A stretch of DNA of 64,000 nt, from NCBI RefSeq assembly GCF_003669015.1, contig NZ_CP033069.1, forward strand, positions 1,615,001-1,679,000. Reading direction: 5' to 3'. Made by a program: the position numbers and the translations under genes. Shown here piece after piece: positions 45,201 to 55,100 of this stretch. The stretch comes from Acidovorax sp. 1608163. Its GTDB lineage: Bacteria; Pseudomonadota; Gammaproteobacteria; Burkholderiales; Burkholderiaceae_C. Below the pieces are notes generated by a model. That model did no database searches and was not told the origin of the DNA. It saw nothing but the letters and a program-made list of their open reading frames with translations. The stretch's first letter is position 1; each line of letters begins with the position of its first letter.

Positions 45201-45890
45201 TCAGGCCTGTGCATCGGTGCGCAGCAAATAGCCCAGCCCGCGCAGCGTCATCAGCGTCAGCCCCGTGCCCGCCAGCTTTTTGCGCAGCCGGTACACCACC
45301 ACTTCGATGGCTTCGTACTGCACATCCAACTGGCCCGGGAACACCAGCTCGTACAACCGCTCCTTGGTCACGGCATGGCCGGGCTGGGCCAGCAGGGCGT
45401 GCATCAGGGCCAGCTCGCGGGGGGTCAGCTCCATCACCTCGCCATTCAGGTACAGCGCACCGCTGTCCTTGTCATAGCGGATGGCGCCGATTTGTGTGGT
45501 GTTGCTGCCCACCGGGGTGGCGCCTGGGTCGGCGCTGCGCCGCACCAGGGCCCGCAGGCGGGCCTCCAGCTCGTCCAGGTCAAAGGGCTTGGGCAGGTAG
45601 TCGTCCGCCCCGGCATTGAGGCCCATGACACGGTCGCCCACGGTGCCCCGGGCGGTGAGGATCAGCACCGGCGTGCGCAGGCCCAGTGCGCGGGCGCGTT
45701 GCAGCACTTGCAGCCCGTCCAGGCCGGGCAGCGTCAGGTCCAGGATCACGGCGTCCGGCACCCGGCCCACCCATTGGGTGAGAGCGGCTTTGCCGTCGCC
45801 CACCGCTGCAACCTCCATGCCACGGCGCGTCAGCGCCCGCTGCAAGGTGGTCTGCATGGTGGGGTCGTCTTCTACGAGGAGCAATTGCAT
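45201..45890 (-). CDS. tctD: OmpR-family response regulator of the tricarboxylate system (TctD-like)
   Basis: A 229-residue DNA-binding response regulator. Receiver domain from MQLLLVEDDPTMQTTLQRAL with phospho-Asp in DAVILDLTLPGLDG and the conserved Lys in DYLPKPFDLDELEARL. The C-terminal OmpR winged helix includes ELTPRELALMHALLAQPG and IEVVVYRLRKKL. It should activate the divergent tctCBA genes in response to tricarboxylates through TctE. ATG at 45890 is chosen; the frame stays open far upstream only because it lies opposite tctC. Confidence 0.93.
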   Translation of the reverse strand: MQLLLVEDDPTMQTTLQRALTRRGMEVAAVGDGKAALTQWVGRVPDAVILDLTLPGLDGLQVLQRARALGLRTPVLILTARGTVGDRVMGLNAGADDYLPKPFDLDELEARLRALVRRSADPGATPVGSNTTQIGAIRYDKDSGALYLNGEVMELTPRELALMHALLAQPGHAVTKERLYELVFPGQLDVQYEAIEVVVYRLRKKLAGTGLTLMTLRGLGYLLRTDAQA

Positions 45891-46079
45891 GCGCGGCACC
45901 ATAGCACCGACTGGGCCGTGGTTTCCAGAGTTTTCAAGGGGACATGCCGGATTGCGACACCCAGGCTGGGGCGCGGTAGGCCATCGCCGTATGGGTGTTT
46001 TCCCTGAGTTCGCAGACAGCCTTTTGACAGGCAGAGCACGCATCATCGACAGATTCGCCAACCGTTCCAGGAGACACCG

Positions 46080-47036
46080 ATGCGTCGCGATACTTTCCTC
46101 AAGTCTTTGGCCGCCCTGGCCGCCGCTGGCAGCCTGCCAGTGTCGGCGCAGACAGCCGCTTTGAAAATGATGATCCCCGCCAACCCTGGTGGCGGCTGGG
46201 ACACCACGGGCCGTGCCCTGGGCAAGTCCATGCAAGAGGCGGGCGCTGCCTCCTCGGTCTCGTATGACAACAAGGGCGGCGCTGCGGGCGCCATCGGTCT
46301 GGCGCAGTTCGTCAACTCCAGCAAGGGCGATCCGAACGCCCTGATGGTGATGGGCGCTGTGATGCTGGGCGGCATCATCACCGGCAAGCCACCTGTGGGC
46401 CTGGACAAGGTCACCCCCCTGGCGCGCCTGACCAGTGAATACAACGTGTTCGTGCTGCCTGCCAACTCGCCCTTCAAGACCATGAAGGACGTGGTCGAGC
46501 AGCTCAAGAAAGATCCCGGTAGCGTGAAGTGGGGTGGTGGCTCGCGTGGCTCCACCGAGCACATCGCCGCCGCCATGATTGCGCGTGAAGTGGGCGTGGA
46601 CCCCGCCAAGATCAACTACGTGGCCTTCCGTGGGGGTGGCGAGGCAACGGCCGCCATCCTGGGTGGCAACGTCACCGTCGGCGGCAGCGGCTACAGCGAG
46701 TTTGCCGAGTACATCTCGGCGGGCAAGATGCGCGCTGTGGGCGTGACATCGGCCACCCGCCTCAAGGGCGTCAATGTGCCTACGCTCAAGGAGCAAGGCA
46801 TCAACGTGGACATCGGCAACTGGCGCGGCGTGTATGGTGCCCCTGGCATCACGGCCGAGCAGCGCAAGGCCCTGATCGATGCCCTGGCCAAGACCTTCAA
46901 GCACAAGGCCTGGCAAGACGCCATGGACAAGAACGGCTGGACCCCGGCATGGCTGGCGGGTGATGAGTTCTCCAACTTCGTGGACGCTGAGTTTGCCAGC
47001 CTGCGCGCCACGATGGCCAAGTCCGGAATGATCTAA
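46080..47036 (+). CDS. tctC: Tricarboxylate transporter binding protein
   Basis: Periplasmic receptor of the TctCBA system, 318 residues. Signal peptide about 1-23 (LKSLAALAAAGSLPVSAQ). Mature start LKMMIPANPGGGWDTTGRAL and the loop WGGGSRGSTEHIAAAMIARE are hallmarks of true TctC receptors for citrate and related tricarboxylates, and distinguish it from the Bug protein at 18247, which has [14 protein letters not shown] precedes the ATG at 46080. Followed by tctB and tctA; the regulators tctED are divergent, 189 bp away. Confidence 0.93.
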   Translation: MRRDTFLKSLAALAAAGSLPVSAQTAALKMMIPANPGGGWDTTGRALGKSMQEAGAASSVSYDNKGGAAGAIGLAQFVNSSKGDPNALMVMGAVMLGGIITGKPPVGLDKVTPLARLTSEYNVFVLPANSPFKTMKDVVEQLKKDPGSVKWGGGSRGSTEHIAAAMIAREVGVDPAKINYVAFRGGGEATAAILGGNVTVGGSGYSEFAEYISAGKMRAVGVTSATRLKGVNVPTLKEQGINVDIGNWRGVYGAPGITAEQRKALIDALAKTFKHKAWQDAMDKNGWTPAWLAGDEFSNFVDAEFASLRATMAKSGMI

Positions 47037-47122
47037 AGCGAGGTAGGGCTGCAGCGGCTTTGCGTCTGTCCTGATGGGGCGGGCGCAGCGCCGCTGTGCC
47101 AGTTGGTGCGAAGGAAAAAATC

Positions 47123-47641
47123 ATGACACAACAACATTCATCGCGCTCCAAGCCGTTGCAGACCCTCATTGGCGTAGGCATTGTGGCGCTGGCGGGGTTG
47201 CTGGCCTGGGGGGCCAGTTCTGTCAGCTCTGAGGCAGGCTACGGCGGCGTGGGGCCCAACTTCTTTCCGTGGGTGGTGGCCATCGTGCTGCTGATCTGCG
47301 GGGTGCTGTGCGTGGTGCACGCGCAGACCGGCGGCTTTCGCGAGCTGGAAGACGGCTCGGGCGACGAGCGTGCGCACTGGAAGGGCTTCATCTGGGTGTC
47401 TGCCGGGTTGTTGCTCAATGCACTGCTCATCACCACCCTTGGCTTCATCCTGAGCTGCGCCCTGTGCTTCGTGCTGTCGGTGCGGGGCTTCAAAAGCTCG
47501 GAGGGCGAGTTGGACCTGCGCCTGCAAGCCTGGATCAAGGATTCGGCCATTGGCATCGCCGTAGCGGCGCCGGTGTACTGGATGTTTACGCAACTGCTGG
47601 CCATCAACCTGCCCGGCCTCACAAACACGGGGTGGCTGTAA
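47123..47641 (+). CDS. tctB: Tricarboxylate transporter small membrane subunit
   Basis: Small integral membrane component, 172 residues with four hydrophobic helices: LIGVGIVALAGLLAWGASSV, FFPWVVAIVLLICGVLCVVH, LLLNALLITTLGFILSCALC and GIAVAAPVYWMFTQLLAINL. The GYGGVGPNFFPWVV segment is typical of TctB. AAGGAA lies just before the ATG at 47123. Works with TctA and the receptor TctC to import tricarboxylates by secondary transport. Confidence 0.92.
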   Translation: MTQQHSSRSKPLQTLIGVGIVALAGLLAWGASSVSSEAGYGGVGPNFFPWVVAIVLLICGVLCVVHAQTGGFRELEDGSGDERAHWKGFIWVSAGLLLNALLITTLGFILSCALCFVLSVRGFKSSEGELDLRLQAWIKDSAIGIAVAAPVYWMFTQLLAINLPGLTNTGWL

Positions 47642-47653
47642 AGCCAGCACGCT

Positions 47654-49168
47654 ATGGATACGCTCAATCTCTTGATGCAGGGGTTCATCACCGCTGCCAC
47701 TCCCATCAACCTGCTGTGGGCCTTTGTGGGCTGCATCATCGGCACCGCCGTGGGGGTGTTGCCAGGCATTGGCCCCGCAGTGGCCGTGGCCATGCTGCTG
47801 CCCATCACTGTCAAGGTCGAGGCCACGGCCTCCATGATCTTCTTTGGCGGCATTTACTACGGCGCCATGTACGGTGGCTCCACCACCTCCATCCTGTTGA
47901 ACACGCCGGGTGAGGCGGGCTCCATGGTCACGGCCATGGAAGGCAACAAAATGGCCAAGCATGGCCGCGCTGGCGCGGCGCTGGCCACGGCAGCCATTGG
48001 CTCGTTTGTTGCGGGCACCATCGCCACCATCCTGGTTACCTTCTGCGCACCCCTGGTGGCCGAATACGCCATTCGCCTGGGCCCCCCTGAATACTTCATG
48101 CTGATGGTGCTGGCCTTCACCACCGTGAGCGCGGTGCTGGGCAAGAGCACGCTGCGTGGCATGGTGGCACTGTTTGTCGGCCTGGCCATGGGCCTCATCG
48201 GCATCGACCAGATCACAGGCCAGGCCCGCTACACCGGTGGCGTGCCTGAGCTGATGGACGGCATCGAGGTGGTGCTGATTGCCGTGGGCCTGTTTGCCGT
48301 GGGCGAGGCGCTGTACAACGTGATGTACGAAGGCAAGGCGGACGAAACCCAGAACCGCCTGACCAGCACCCACATGACCAAGGAAGAGTGGAAGCGCTCC
48401 TGGCCCGCGTGGCTGCGCGCCACGGCCATTGGCTTCCCTTTTGGTACTGTGCCTGCGGGCGGCAGCGAGATCCCGACCTTCCTGAGCTACGCCGCTGAAA
48501 AGAAGCTGAGCAAGCACAAGGAAGAGTTTGGCACCACCGGCGCCATCGAAGGCGTGGCAGGCCCCGAGGCTGCCAACAACGCGGCCATCACGGCCACGCT
48601 GATTCCGCTGCTCACGCTGGGCATTCCCACATCGAACACCACGGCCATCTTGCTGGGCGCGTTCCAGAACTACGGCATCCAGCCTGGTCCGCAGCTGTTT
48701 GACACCAACGGTGCGCTGGTGTGGGCGCTGATTGCGTCGATGTACATCGGCAACGTGATGCTTCTGATCCTGAACCTGCCCCTGGTGGGCCTGTGGGTCA
48801 AGCTGCTGAACATCCCCAAGTCGTACCTGTACGCGGGCATTCTGGTCTTCTCCACGCTGGGCGTGTACGGCATGCGCCAAAGCGCGTTCGACCTGGTGCT
48901 GCTGTACGCGATTGGCCTCTTGGGCGTGGTGATGCGCCGCTACGACTTCCCGGCCGCGCCGGTGGTGGTGGGCATGATCCTGGGCCCCCTGGCCGAGGCA
49001 CAAATGCGCAACGCCGTGTCGATTGGCGAAGGCAAGTGGACGATTTTCCTGGAGCGCCCAGGCTCGGTCACGCTGATCGTCATCGTGCTGGCCGTGCTGA
49101 TCGTGCCGCGCCTGCTGCGCCGTTGGGCGGCCAAAAAAATCCAGGCGGTGGAGGCCAGCGCAGGCTGA
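47654..49168 (+). CDS. tctA: Tricarboxylate transporter large membrane subunit
   Basis: Main permease of the tripartite tricarboxylate transporter, 504 residues with about 11-12 transmembrane helices. The family motifs [20 protein letters not shown] and [20 protein letters not shown] are near the N-terminus, a repeat-like [15 protein letters not shown] comes later, and the C-terminus has [18 protein letters not shown]. It begins 12 bp after tctB and ends the operon; a strong terminator follows at 49218. Confidence 0.95.
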   Translation: MDTLNLLMQGFITAATPINLLWAFVGCIIGTAVGVLPGIGPAVAVAMLLPITVKVEATASMIFFGGIYYGAMYGGSTTSILLNTPGEAGSMVTAMEGNKMAKHGRAGAALATAAIGSFVAGTIATILVTFCAPLVAEYAIRLGPPEYFMLMVLAFTTVSAVLGKSTLRGMVALFVGLAMGLIGIDQITGQARYTGGVPELMDGIEVVLIAVGLFAVGEALYNVMYEGKADETQNRLTSTHMTKEEWKRSWPAWLRATAIGFPFGTVPAGGSEIPTFLSYAAEKKLSKHKEEFGTTGAIEGVAGPEAANNAAITATLIPLLTLGIPTSNTTAILLGAFQNYGIQPGPQLFDTNGALVWALIASMYIGNVMLLILNLPLVGLWVKLLNIPKSYLYAGILVFSTLGVYGMRQSAFDLVLLYAIGLLGVVMRRYDFPAAPVVVGMILGPLAEAQMRNAVSIGEGKWTIFLERPGSVTLIVIVLAVLIVPRLLRRWAAKKIQAVEASAG

Positions 49169-49217
49169 CCTTCCTTTCACTGCCGCTGCCCAGGTGCAGC
49201 GGGCGAGTGACCCCTGA

Positions 49218-49249
49218 GGGTGTGCGGCGATGTCTGCACACCCTTTTTT
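49218..49249 (+). terminator. Rho-independent terminator of tctCBA
   Basis: GGGTGTGC-GGCGATGTCT-GCACACCC followed by TTTTTT, 49 bp after the tctA stop. Confidence 0.9.
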
Positions 49250-49470
49250 CATGGGCGCGGACAAAGTAGCAGAAGGACGGGAATAGGGCGGGTGCGCGTG
49301 GGTACAGCGCAGAGCAGGGCAATGGCCCGCGATTCGCTTTGCAAACATGCAGTACGAGTGGGCAGGCGCGGGGATGTGCCCTATGGGCTGAGCCGCAGTG
49401 CACAGCCAAGGTGCTGCGGGGTGGGAGGAGAACCGGGCCACCCACCCCCATCACGCTGGCTTCGCAAGCA

Positions 49471-49497
49471 GGCATCGGGGGGTGGTCCCCCGATGCC
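49471..49497. other. Strong hairpin in the gene-free gap before the DUF2325 gene
   Basis: The gap 49169-49573 (405 bp) holds the tctCBA terminator, this hairpin and a Fur-like box; I see no gene in it. The hairpin is GGCATCGGGGG-GTGGT-CCCCCGATGCC, a perfect 11-bp stem without a T-run, 44 bp upstream of the Fur-like box. Confidence 0.6.
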
Positions 49498-49540
49498 CTC
49501 CCACCAGGTACTTGCTTTCACGCCGCAGATTGTACTCTAA

Positions 49541-49561
49541 AATGCGAATCGTTCTTATTTG
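49541..49561 (+). promoter_or_regulatory. Candidate Fur box before DUF2325 gene
   Basis: AATGCGAATCGTTCTTATTTG, close to the Fur pattern (GAGAATnnTTCTCATT) and sharing GCGAAT..TTCTTA with the box at 43165. It ends 12 bp before the ATG, overlapping where the ribosome and promoter signals should be. Confidence 0.6.
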
Positions 49562-49573
49562 CAAGGATGGCGC

Positions 49574-50320
49574 ATGCACTCACTATCGCAAGAGTTTCTG
49601 GCCCTGTGCCGCCAACTGGGCGAAGCGCAGACCCGTTGCAGCGCCGCCATGGCCGCGCAGGCTGCCGAGCTGGAGCGGCTGCAGCGCGAAGTGGTGCGAT
49701 TGCGCGCGGCCGTCATCGTGCGCGACACCCGGCTGGAGCAAGCCCGTGCTGCGCTGGAAGAGGCCCGGCAGGCCCAGCCACCTGGCCTGCCCCGGCGCAA
49801 GGAGATGGCGCGGCATATCCGCACCCTGGCCGAGCGGGTGGCCATGCTCTCACGCGAATGTTTGCGCTGGCGCTTGCAAGCCGTGGTGGGGGCAGGCGTG
49901 GGGAAGGGGGCAGGCTTGTTGGCCGATGCGCCCGTGGCGAGTCCGGCAGCGGCAGTCACCCAAGCAAGCCACAGCGCCGCGCCCGCGCAGCCTGATCTGG
50001 ACGAAAGCCTGGCCGCCGCAGACCTGGTGATTTGCCAGACCGGCTGCATCAGCCACGACGAATACTGGCGCGTGCAAGACCATTGCCGCCGCACGGGCAA
50101 GCCCTGCATTCTGGTGGACCAGGCCAGCCCGGCGCCTGGTGTGCATGTGCTGCAGCAACCCGTGGTGGTGCTGCGCATGGCCCAGGGCCTGCGGGCCGTG
50201 CGCGGTGTGCCGGGATGGGGGCAGCCCGGCGACCTGCCCGTGGGGGCGCACGCAGCGCTGCAAACCCCGCTCGATTCCAAGGCCACCCCTGCCGATGTCT
50301 TGGAACAGGTTCATAAGTAA
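49574..50320 (+). CDS. DUF2325-domain protein, probably iron regulated
   Basis: A 248-residue protein of unknown function. Residues ~1-100 are helical, probably coiled coil (LEQARAALEEARQAQ). Residues ~145-185 form the DUF2325 core, DLVICQTGCISHDEYWRVQD then CRRTGKPCILV, with two cysteines and a His that could bind metal or participate in redox chemistry. AAGGA lies six bases before the ATG at 49574, and a Fur-like box sits immediately upstream, so a role in iron limitation is inferred. Its last codons overlap a solo GAACAGGTTC motif. Not part of an evident operon; a palindromic repeat follows. Confidence 0.8.
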   Translation: MHSLSQEFLALCRQLGEAQTRCSAAMAAQAAELERLQREVVRLRAAVIVRDTRLEQARAALEEARQAQPPGLPRRKEMARHIRTLAERVAMLSRECLRWRLQAVVGAGVGKGAGLLADAPVASPAAAVTQASHSAAPAQPDLDESLAAADLVICQTGCISHDEYWRVQDHCRRTGKPCILVDQASPAPGVHVLQQPVVVLRMAQGLRAVRGVPGWGQPGDLPVGAHAALQTPLDSKATPADVLEQVHK

Positions 50321-50368
50321 AAAGGCCACCGGCGCTTATCTATAAAGCGCTGGCAGCTATATTTTTAG
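50317..50368. repeat. Intergenic palindromic repeat, inverted orientation
   Basis: AAGGCCACCGGCGCTTATCT then ATAAAGCGCTGGCAGCTATATTTTT. Same family as 5585, 15500, 53402 and 55019, reading in the opposite sense. It fills the gap between the DUF2325 gene and the sigma-54 activator. Confidence 0.75.
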
Positions 50369-50432
50369 TAGCGAATTGCCTTGCCGTGCGCGGCCTAGCA
50401 ATGGCCCACGGGCCCCGCGCTACCATCGCCCC

Positions 50433-51969
<1,537 letters not shown>

Positions 51970-51971
<2 letters not shown>

Positions 51972-51984
51972 CTGAATTTCAGTC
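51970..51984. promoter_or_regulatory. Candidate upstream activating sequence
   Basis: GACTGAA-T-TTCAGTC is a perfect 7-1-7 inverted repeat. It overlaps the stop codon of the sigma-54 activator gene and lies about 110 bp before the -24 element, a typical enhancer distance. Confidence 0.6.
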
Positions 51985-52091
51985 GTTGATTTGTCTGGAA
52001 ATTGATCATGTGGGTGAAATGATTGTGGCCGCTCTGGTGCGGCACCCAATCAAATCAACCACTTGCGCGCCCCTGTGCAATCCGCGCTCGC

Positions 52092-52107
52092 TGGCACGCC
52101 ATGTGCA
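52092..52107 (+). promoter_or_regulatory. Sigma-54 (-24/-12) promoter of the transporter operon
   Basis: TGGCACGCCATGTGCA has GG (52093-52094) and GC (52105-52106) separated by exactly 10 bp, matching TGGCACG-N4-TTGCA except for one base. It is 34 bp upstream of the first operon gene and downstream of an enhancer-binding protein gene. Confidence 0.78.
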
Positions 52108-52140
52108 CTACAGCCTGCATAACCACAGGAGACAACCGCC

Positions 52141-53342
52141 ATGCAACGCCGCACCCTGGTCACTGCAGCTGCCACCGTTACCGTTCTCGCTGCCAGCCTG
52201 GCCGCCCCGCCTGGGCCCAGTCGGGCGAAATCCGCATCGCCCACATCTACAGCAAAACCGGCCCGCTGGAGGCCTACGGCAAGCAGACGCAGACCGGCCT
52301 GCTGATGGGCCTGGACTACGCCACCGGCGGCACCATGCAGGTGGGCGGCAAGAAGATTGTGGTGATCGAGAAAGACGACCAGGGCAAGCCCGACCTGGGC
52401 AAGAGCCTGCTGGCCTCGGCCTACTCGGACGACAAGGCCGACATTGCCGTCGGCCCCACCTCCAGCGGCGTGGCGTTGGCGCTGCTGCCTGTGGCCGAGG
52501 AATACAAAAAGATCTTGCTGGTGGAGCCCGCTGTGGCCGACGCCATCACCGGCGACAAGTGGAACAAGTACATCTTCCGCACCGGCCGCAACAGCAGCCA
52601 GGACGCCATCAGCAACGCTGTGGCGGTCGACAAGGCGGGCACCACCATCGTCACCCTGGCGCAAGACTATGCCTTTGGCCGCGACGGCGTGAAGGCCTTC
52701 AAGGAAGCCATCAAGAACGCCAAGCTGGTGCACGAGGAATACCTGCCGCAAAGCACCACCGACTTCACCGCCGGCATCCAGCGCGTGGTCGACAAGCTCA
52801 AGGACCAGCCCGGCCGCAAGGTGGTGATGGTGATCTGGGCCGGGGGCACGCCGCCCTATGCCGCGCTGGCTGCGCAAGAGCTGTCCAAGCGCTTTGGCAT
52901 TGACGTGGCCACGGGCGGCAACATCCTGCCCGCCATGGCCAGCTATAAGGCCTTCCCTGGCATGGAAGGGGCCACGTACTACTACTTCGGCATTCCCAAG
53001 AACCCCGTGAACGAGGCGCTGGTCTCGGCCCACTACAAGCAGTTCAAGGCCCCGCCAGACTTCTTCACCGCCGGGGGCTTCACCTCGGCCATGGCGCTGG
53101 TCACCGCCCTCAAGGCCACCAATGGTGAGACCAACACCAACAAGCTGATCAAGACCATGGAAGGCATGAGCTTTGACACGCCCAAGGGCAAGATGACCTT
53201 CCGCAAGGAAGACCACCAGGCCCTGCAGAGCATGTACCACTTCAAGATCAAGGTGGACCCGGCCTTTGCCTGGGGTGTGCCCGAGCTGGTGCGCGAGATC
53301 AAGCCCGAAGAGATGAACGTTCCGATCCGGAACAAGCGCTGA
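52141..53342 (+). CDS. HAAT-family ABC transporter binding protein, apparent frameshift in signal peptide
   Basis: Periplasmic receptor of about 400 residues. A good signal peptide, MQRRTLVTAAATVTVLAASL, starts at 52141. The mature domain AWAQSGEIRIAHIYSKTGPL and everything to the stop at 53342 lie in the frame one base over. One extra C in the run 52205-52208 would join them as LAAPAWAQ, a normal signal-peptidase site. So there is either a one-base deletion or a sequence error. The mature Peripla_BP_6 domain is intact. First gene of the sigma-54 operon; a frame open from 52023 would lack a signal peptide. Ligand unknown, possibly a hydroxybutyrate-type compound given the hydrolase downstream. 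Confidence 0.82.
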
Positions 53343-53401
53343 CCGCGCTGAAGACGCGGCTGCGTGGGGCGCGGTGATCGCCGTGCGCAGTCCATTACTC
53401 A

Positions 53402-53450
53402 CTTTTTGATAGCTGCTTGCGCTTATTCAATAAGCGCTGGGGGCTTTTTT
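53402..53450. repeat. Intergenic palindromic repeat (best-formed copy)
   Basis: TTGATAGCTGCTTGCGCTTA then TTCAATAAGCGCTGGGGGCTTTTTTG. The core GCGCTTATT-C-AATAAGCGC is a perfect 9-bp hairpin followed by a T-run, so it could act as a transcription attenuator between the binding-protein gene and the ATPase gene. Confidence 0.82.
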
Positions 53451-53504
53451 GACTCTGATTTTTGTGTTGGCCTGTCGTTTGCCACTCCACCACCTGCTGC
53501 CTCC

Positions 53505-54281
53505 ATGCTTGCAACCCACAACCTGACCATCCGCTTTGGCGGCCATGTGGCGGTCAATGGCGTGACCTGTGCCTTTGCGCCGGGCACGCTCACCGCCATC
53601 GTCGGCCCCAATGGCGCGGGCAAGACCACGTACTTCAACCTCATCTCGGGCCAACTCAAGGCCAGTGCAGGCAGCGTGCAACTGGGCGGGCGTGACCTGA
53701 CGGCGCTCAGCCCCTCGGCCCGCACCCGCGCGGGGCTGGGCCGGGCGTTTCAGCTCACCAACCTGTTCCCCAGCCTGAGCGTGCTGGAGAACGTGCGCCT
53801 GGCCGTGCAGGCCACGCAGGGCGGCTCGCACCGCCGGGGGCTCAACCTGTGGAGCATCTGGAGCGACCACCGCCAGCTCACCGAGCGGGCGCAGCACATT
53901 CTGCAAACCGTGGCCCTGTTCGAGCGGCGCGACACCCCCGTGGCCAGCCTGCCGCATGGCGACCAGCGCAAGCTGGAAGTGGCCTTGCTGATGGCGCTGG
54001 AGCCGCAGGTCTACATGTTTGACGAGCCCACCGCAGGCATGAGCCACGACGAGGCCCCGGTGATCCTGAACCTGATCCGCGAACTGAAGAAGGACAAGAC
54101 CAAGATCATCTTGCTGGTGGAACACAAGATGGACGTGGTGCGCGAGCTGGCCGACCGCATCATCGTGCTGACCAACGGCACGCTGGTGGCCGATGGCGCA
54201 CCCGCCGAAGTGATTGCATCGCCTGTGGTGCAGGAGGCGTACCTTGGCATCAGCAAGGACGCCGACAAGGAGGCCGCATGA
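53505..54281 (+). CDS. HAAT-family ABC transporter ATP-binding protein (LivG-like)
   Basis: Cytoplasmic ATPase, 258 residues. Walker A is GPNGAGKTTYFNLI, the signature area LPHGDQRKLEVALLM, Walker B VYMFDEPTAGMSHDE and H-loop LLVEHKMDVV. The segment RAGLGRAFQLTNLFPSLSVL is typical of LivG. ATG at 53505 (MLATHNLTIRFGGHVAVNG) is chosen at the start of homology. Its end overlaps the next ATPase gene by ATGA. It is separated from the binding-protein gene by a palindromic repeat. Confidence 0.92.
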   Translation: MLATHNLTIRFGGHVAVNGVTCAFAPGTLTAIVGPNGAGKTTYFNLISGQLKASAGSVQLGGRDLTALSPSARTRAGLGRAFQLTNLFPSLSVLENVRLAVQATQGGSHRRGLNLWSIWSDHRQLTERAQHILQTVALFERRDTPVASLPHGDQRKLEVALLMALEPQVYMFDEPTAGMSHDEAPVILNLIRELKKDKTKIILLVEHKMDVVRELADRIIVLTNGTLVADGAPAEVIASPVVQEAYLGISKDADKEAA

Positions 54282-55009
54282 GCAGCACCGCCAACCTTCT
54301 GGAACTCAAAGGCGTTCACACGCACATCGGGGCGTACCACATCCTGCACGGCGTGGACCTGGCCATCCCCAAGGGCCAGCTCACCATGCTGCTGGGCCGC
54401 AACGGCGCGGGCAAGACGACCACGCTGCGCACCATCATGGGCCTGTGGCAGGCCTCGCAGGGCAGCGTCCACTTCAATGGGCGCGACATCACCCGCCTGC
54501 ACACGCCGCAGATTGCGGGGCTCAACATTGCCTACGTGCCCGAGAACATGGGCATCTTTGCCGACCTGACGGTGAAGGAAAACCTGCTGCTGGCCGCACG
54601 CAAGGCCAGCAACGCAGCGCAGATGGATGCCGCGCGGCTGCAATGGATCTTCCGGTTGTTCCCGGCCGTGGAGAAGTTCTGGAACCACCCCGCGGGCAAG
54701 CTCAGCGGCGGGCAAAAGCAGATGGTGGCCGTGGCCCGCGCCATCATCGAGCCGCGCGACCTGCTCATCGTGGACGAGCCCAGCAAGGGCCTGGCCCCCG
54801 CCATCATCAACAACATGATCGAGGCGTTCGACCAGCTCAAAAAGAGCGGCGTGACCATCCTGCTGGTCGAGCAGAACATCCACTTTGCCAAACGTCTGGG
54901 CGACACCGTGGCGGTGATGGACAACGGCCGTGTGGTGCACGCCGGCAGCATGGCCGCGCTGGCGGCGGACGAGGCATTGCAGCAGTCGCTGCTGGGGCTG
55001 TCGCTATGA
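54278..55009 (+). CDS. HAAT-family ABC transporter ATP-binding protein (LivF-like)
   Basis: Second ATPase, 243 residues. Walker A is GRNGAGKTTTLRTIM, signature KLSGGQKQMVAVARAI, Walker B LLIVDEPSKGLAPAI with the LivF-specific SKGLAP, and H-loop LLVEQNIHFAK. Start overlaps the preceding stop (ATGA). A palindromic repeat occupies the 91 bp between it and the permease genes, an unusual place for a repeat inside an operon. Confidence 0.92.
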   Translation: MSSTANLLELKGVHTHIGAYHILHGVDLAIPKGQLTMLLGRNGAGKTTTLRTIMGLWQASQGSVHFNGRDITRLHTPQIAGLNIAYVPENMGIFADLTVKENLLLAARKASNAAQMDAARLQWIFRLFPAVEKFWNHPAGKLSGGQKQMVAVARAIIEPRDLLIVDEPSKGLAPAIINNMIEAFDQLKKSGVTILLVEQNIHFAKRLGDTVAVMDNGRVVHAGSMAALAADEALQQSLLGLSL

Positions 55010-55018
55010 ATTACAAGC

Positions 55019-55072
55019 GAAATATGCCTCCAGCGCTTACAGATAAAGCGCAAGCAGCTATCAAAAAAATAG
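55019..55072. repeat. Intergenic palindromic repeat, inverted, inside operon
   Basis: AATATGCCTCCAGCGCTTAC then AGATAAAGCGCAAGCAGCTATCAAAAAAATAG. Reverse orientation relative to the copy at 53402. Lies between the second ATPase and first permease gene. Confidence 0.8.
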
Positions 55073-55100
55073 TGAATCAAAACCAACCCGGAGGCCACGC

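Noticed and set aside
45201..46916. 571-codon open frame running from tctD across the whole of tctC in antisense
   Set aside because: Only the tctD part has homology; the rest is the shadow of tctC caused by high GC third positions.
47138..49441. 767-codon reverse frame opposite tctB and tctA
   Set aside because: Composition is His/Gln/Arg/Gly-rich with no recognisable domain, and it lies exactly opposite well-identified genes.
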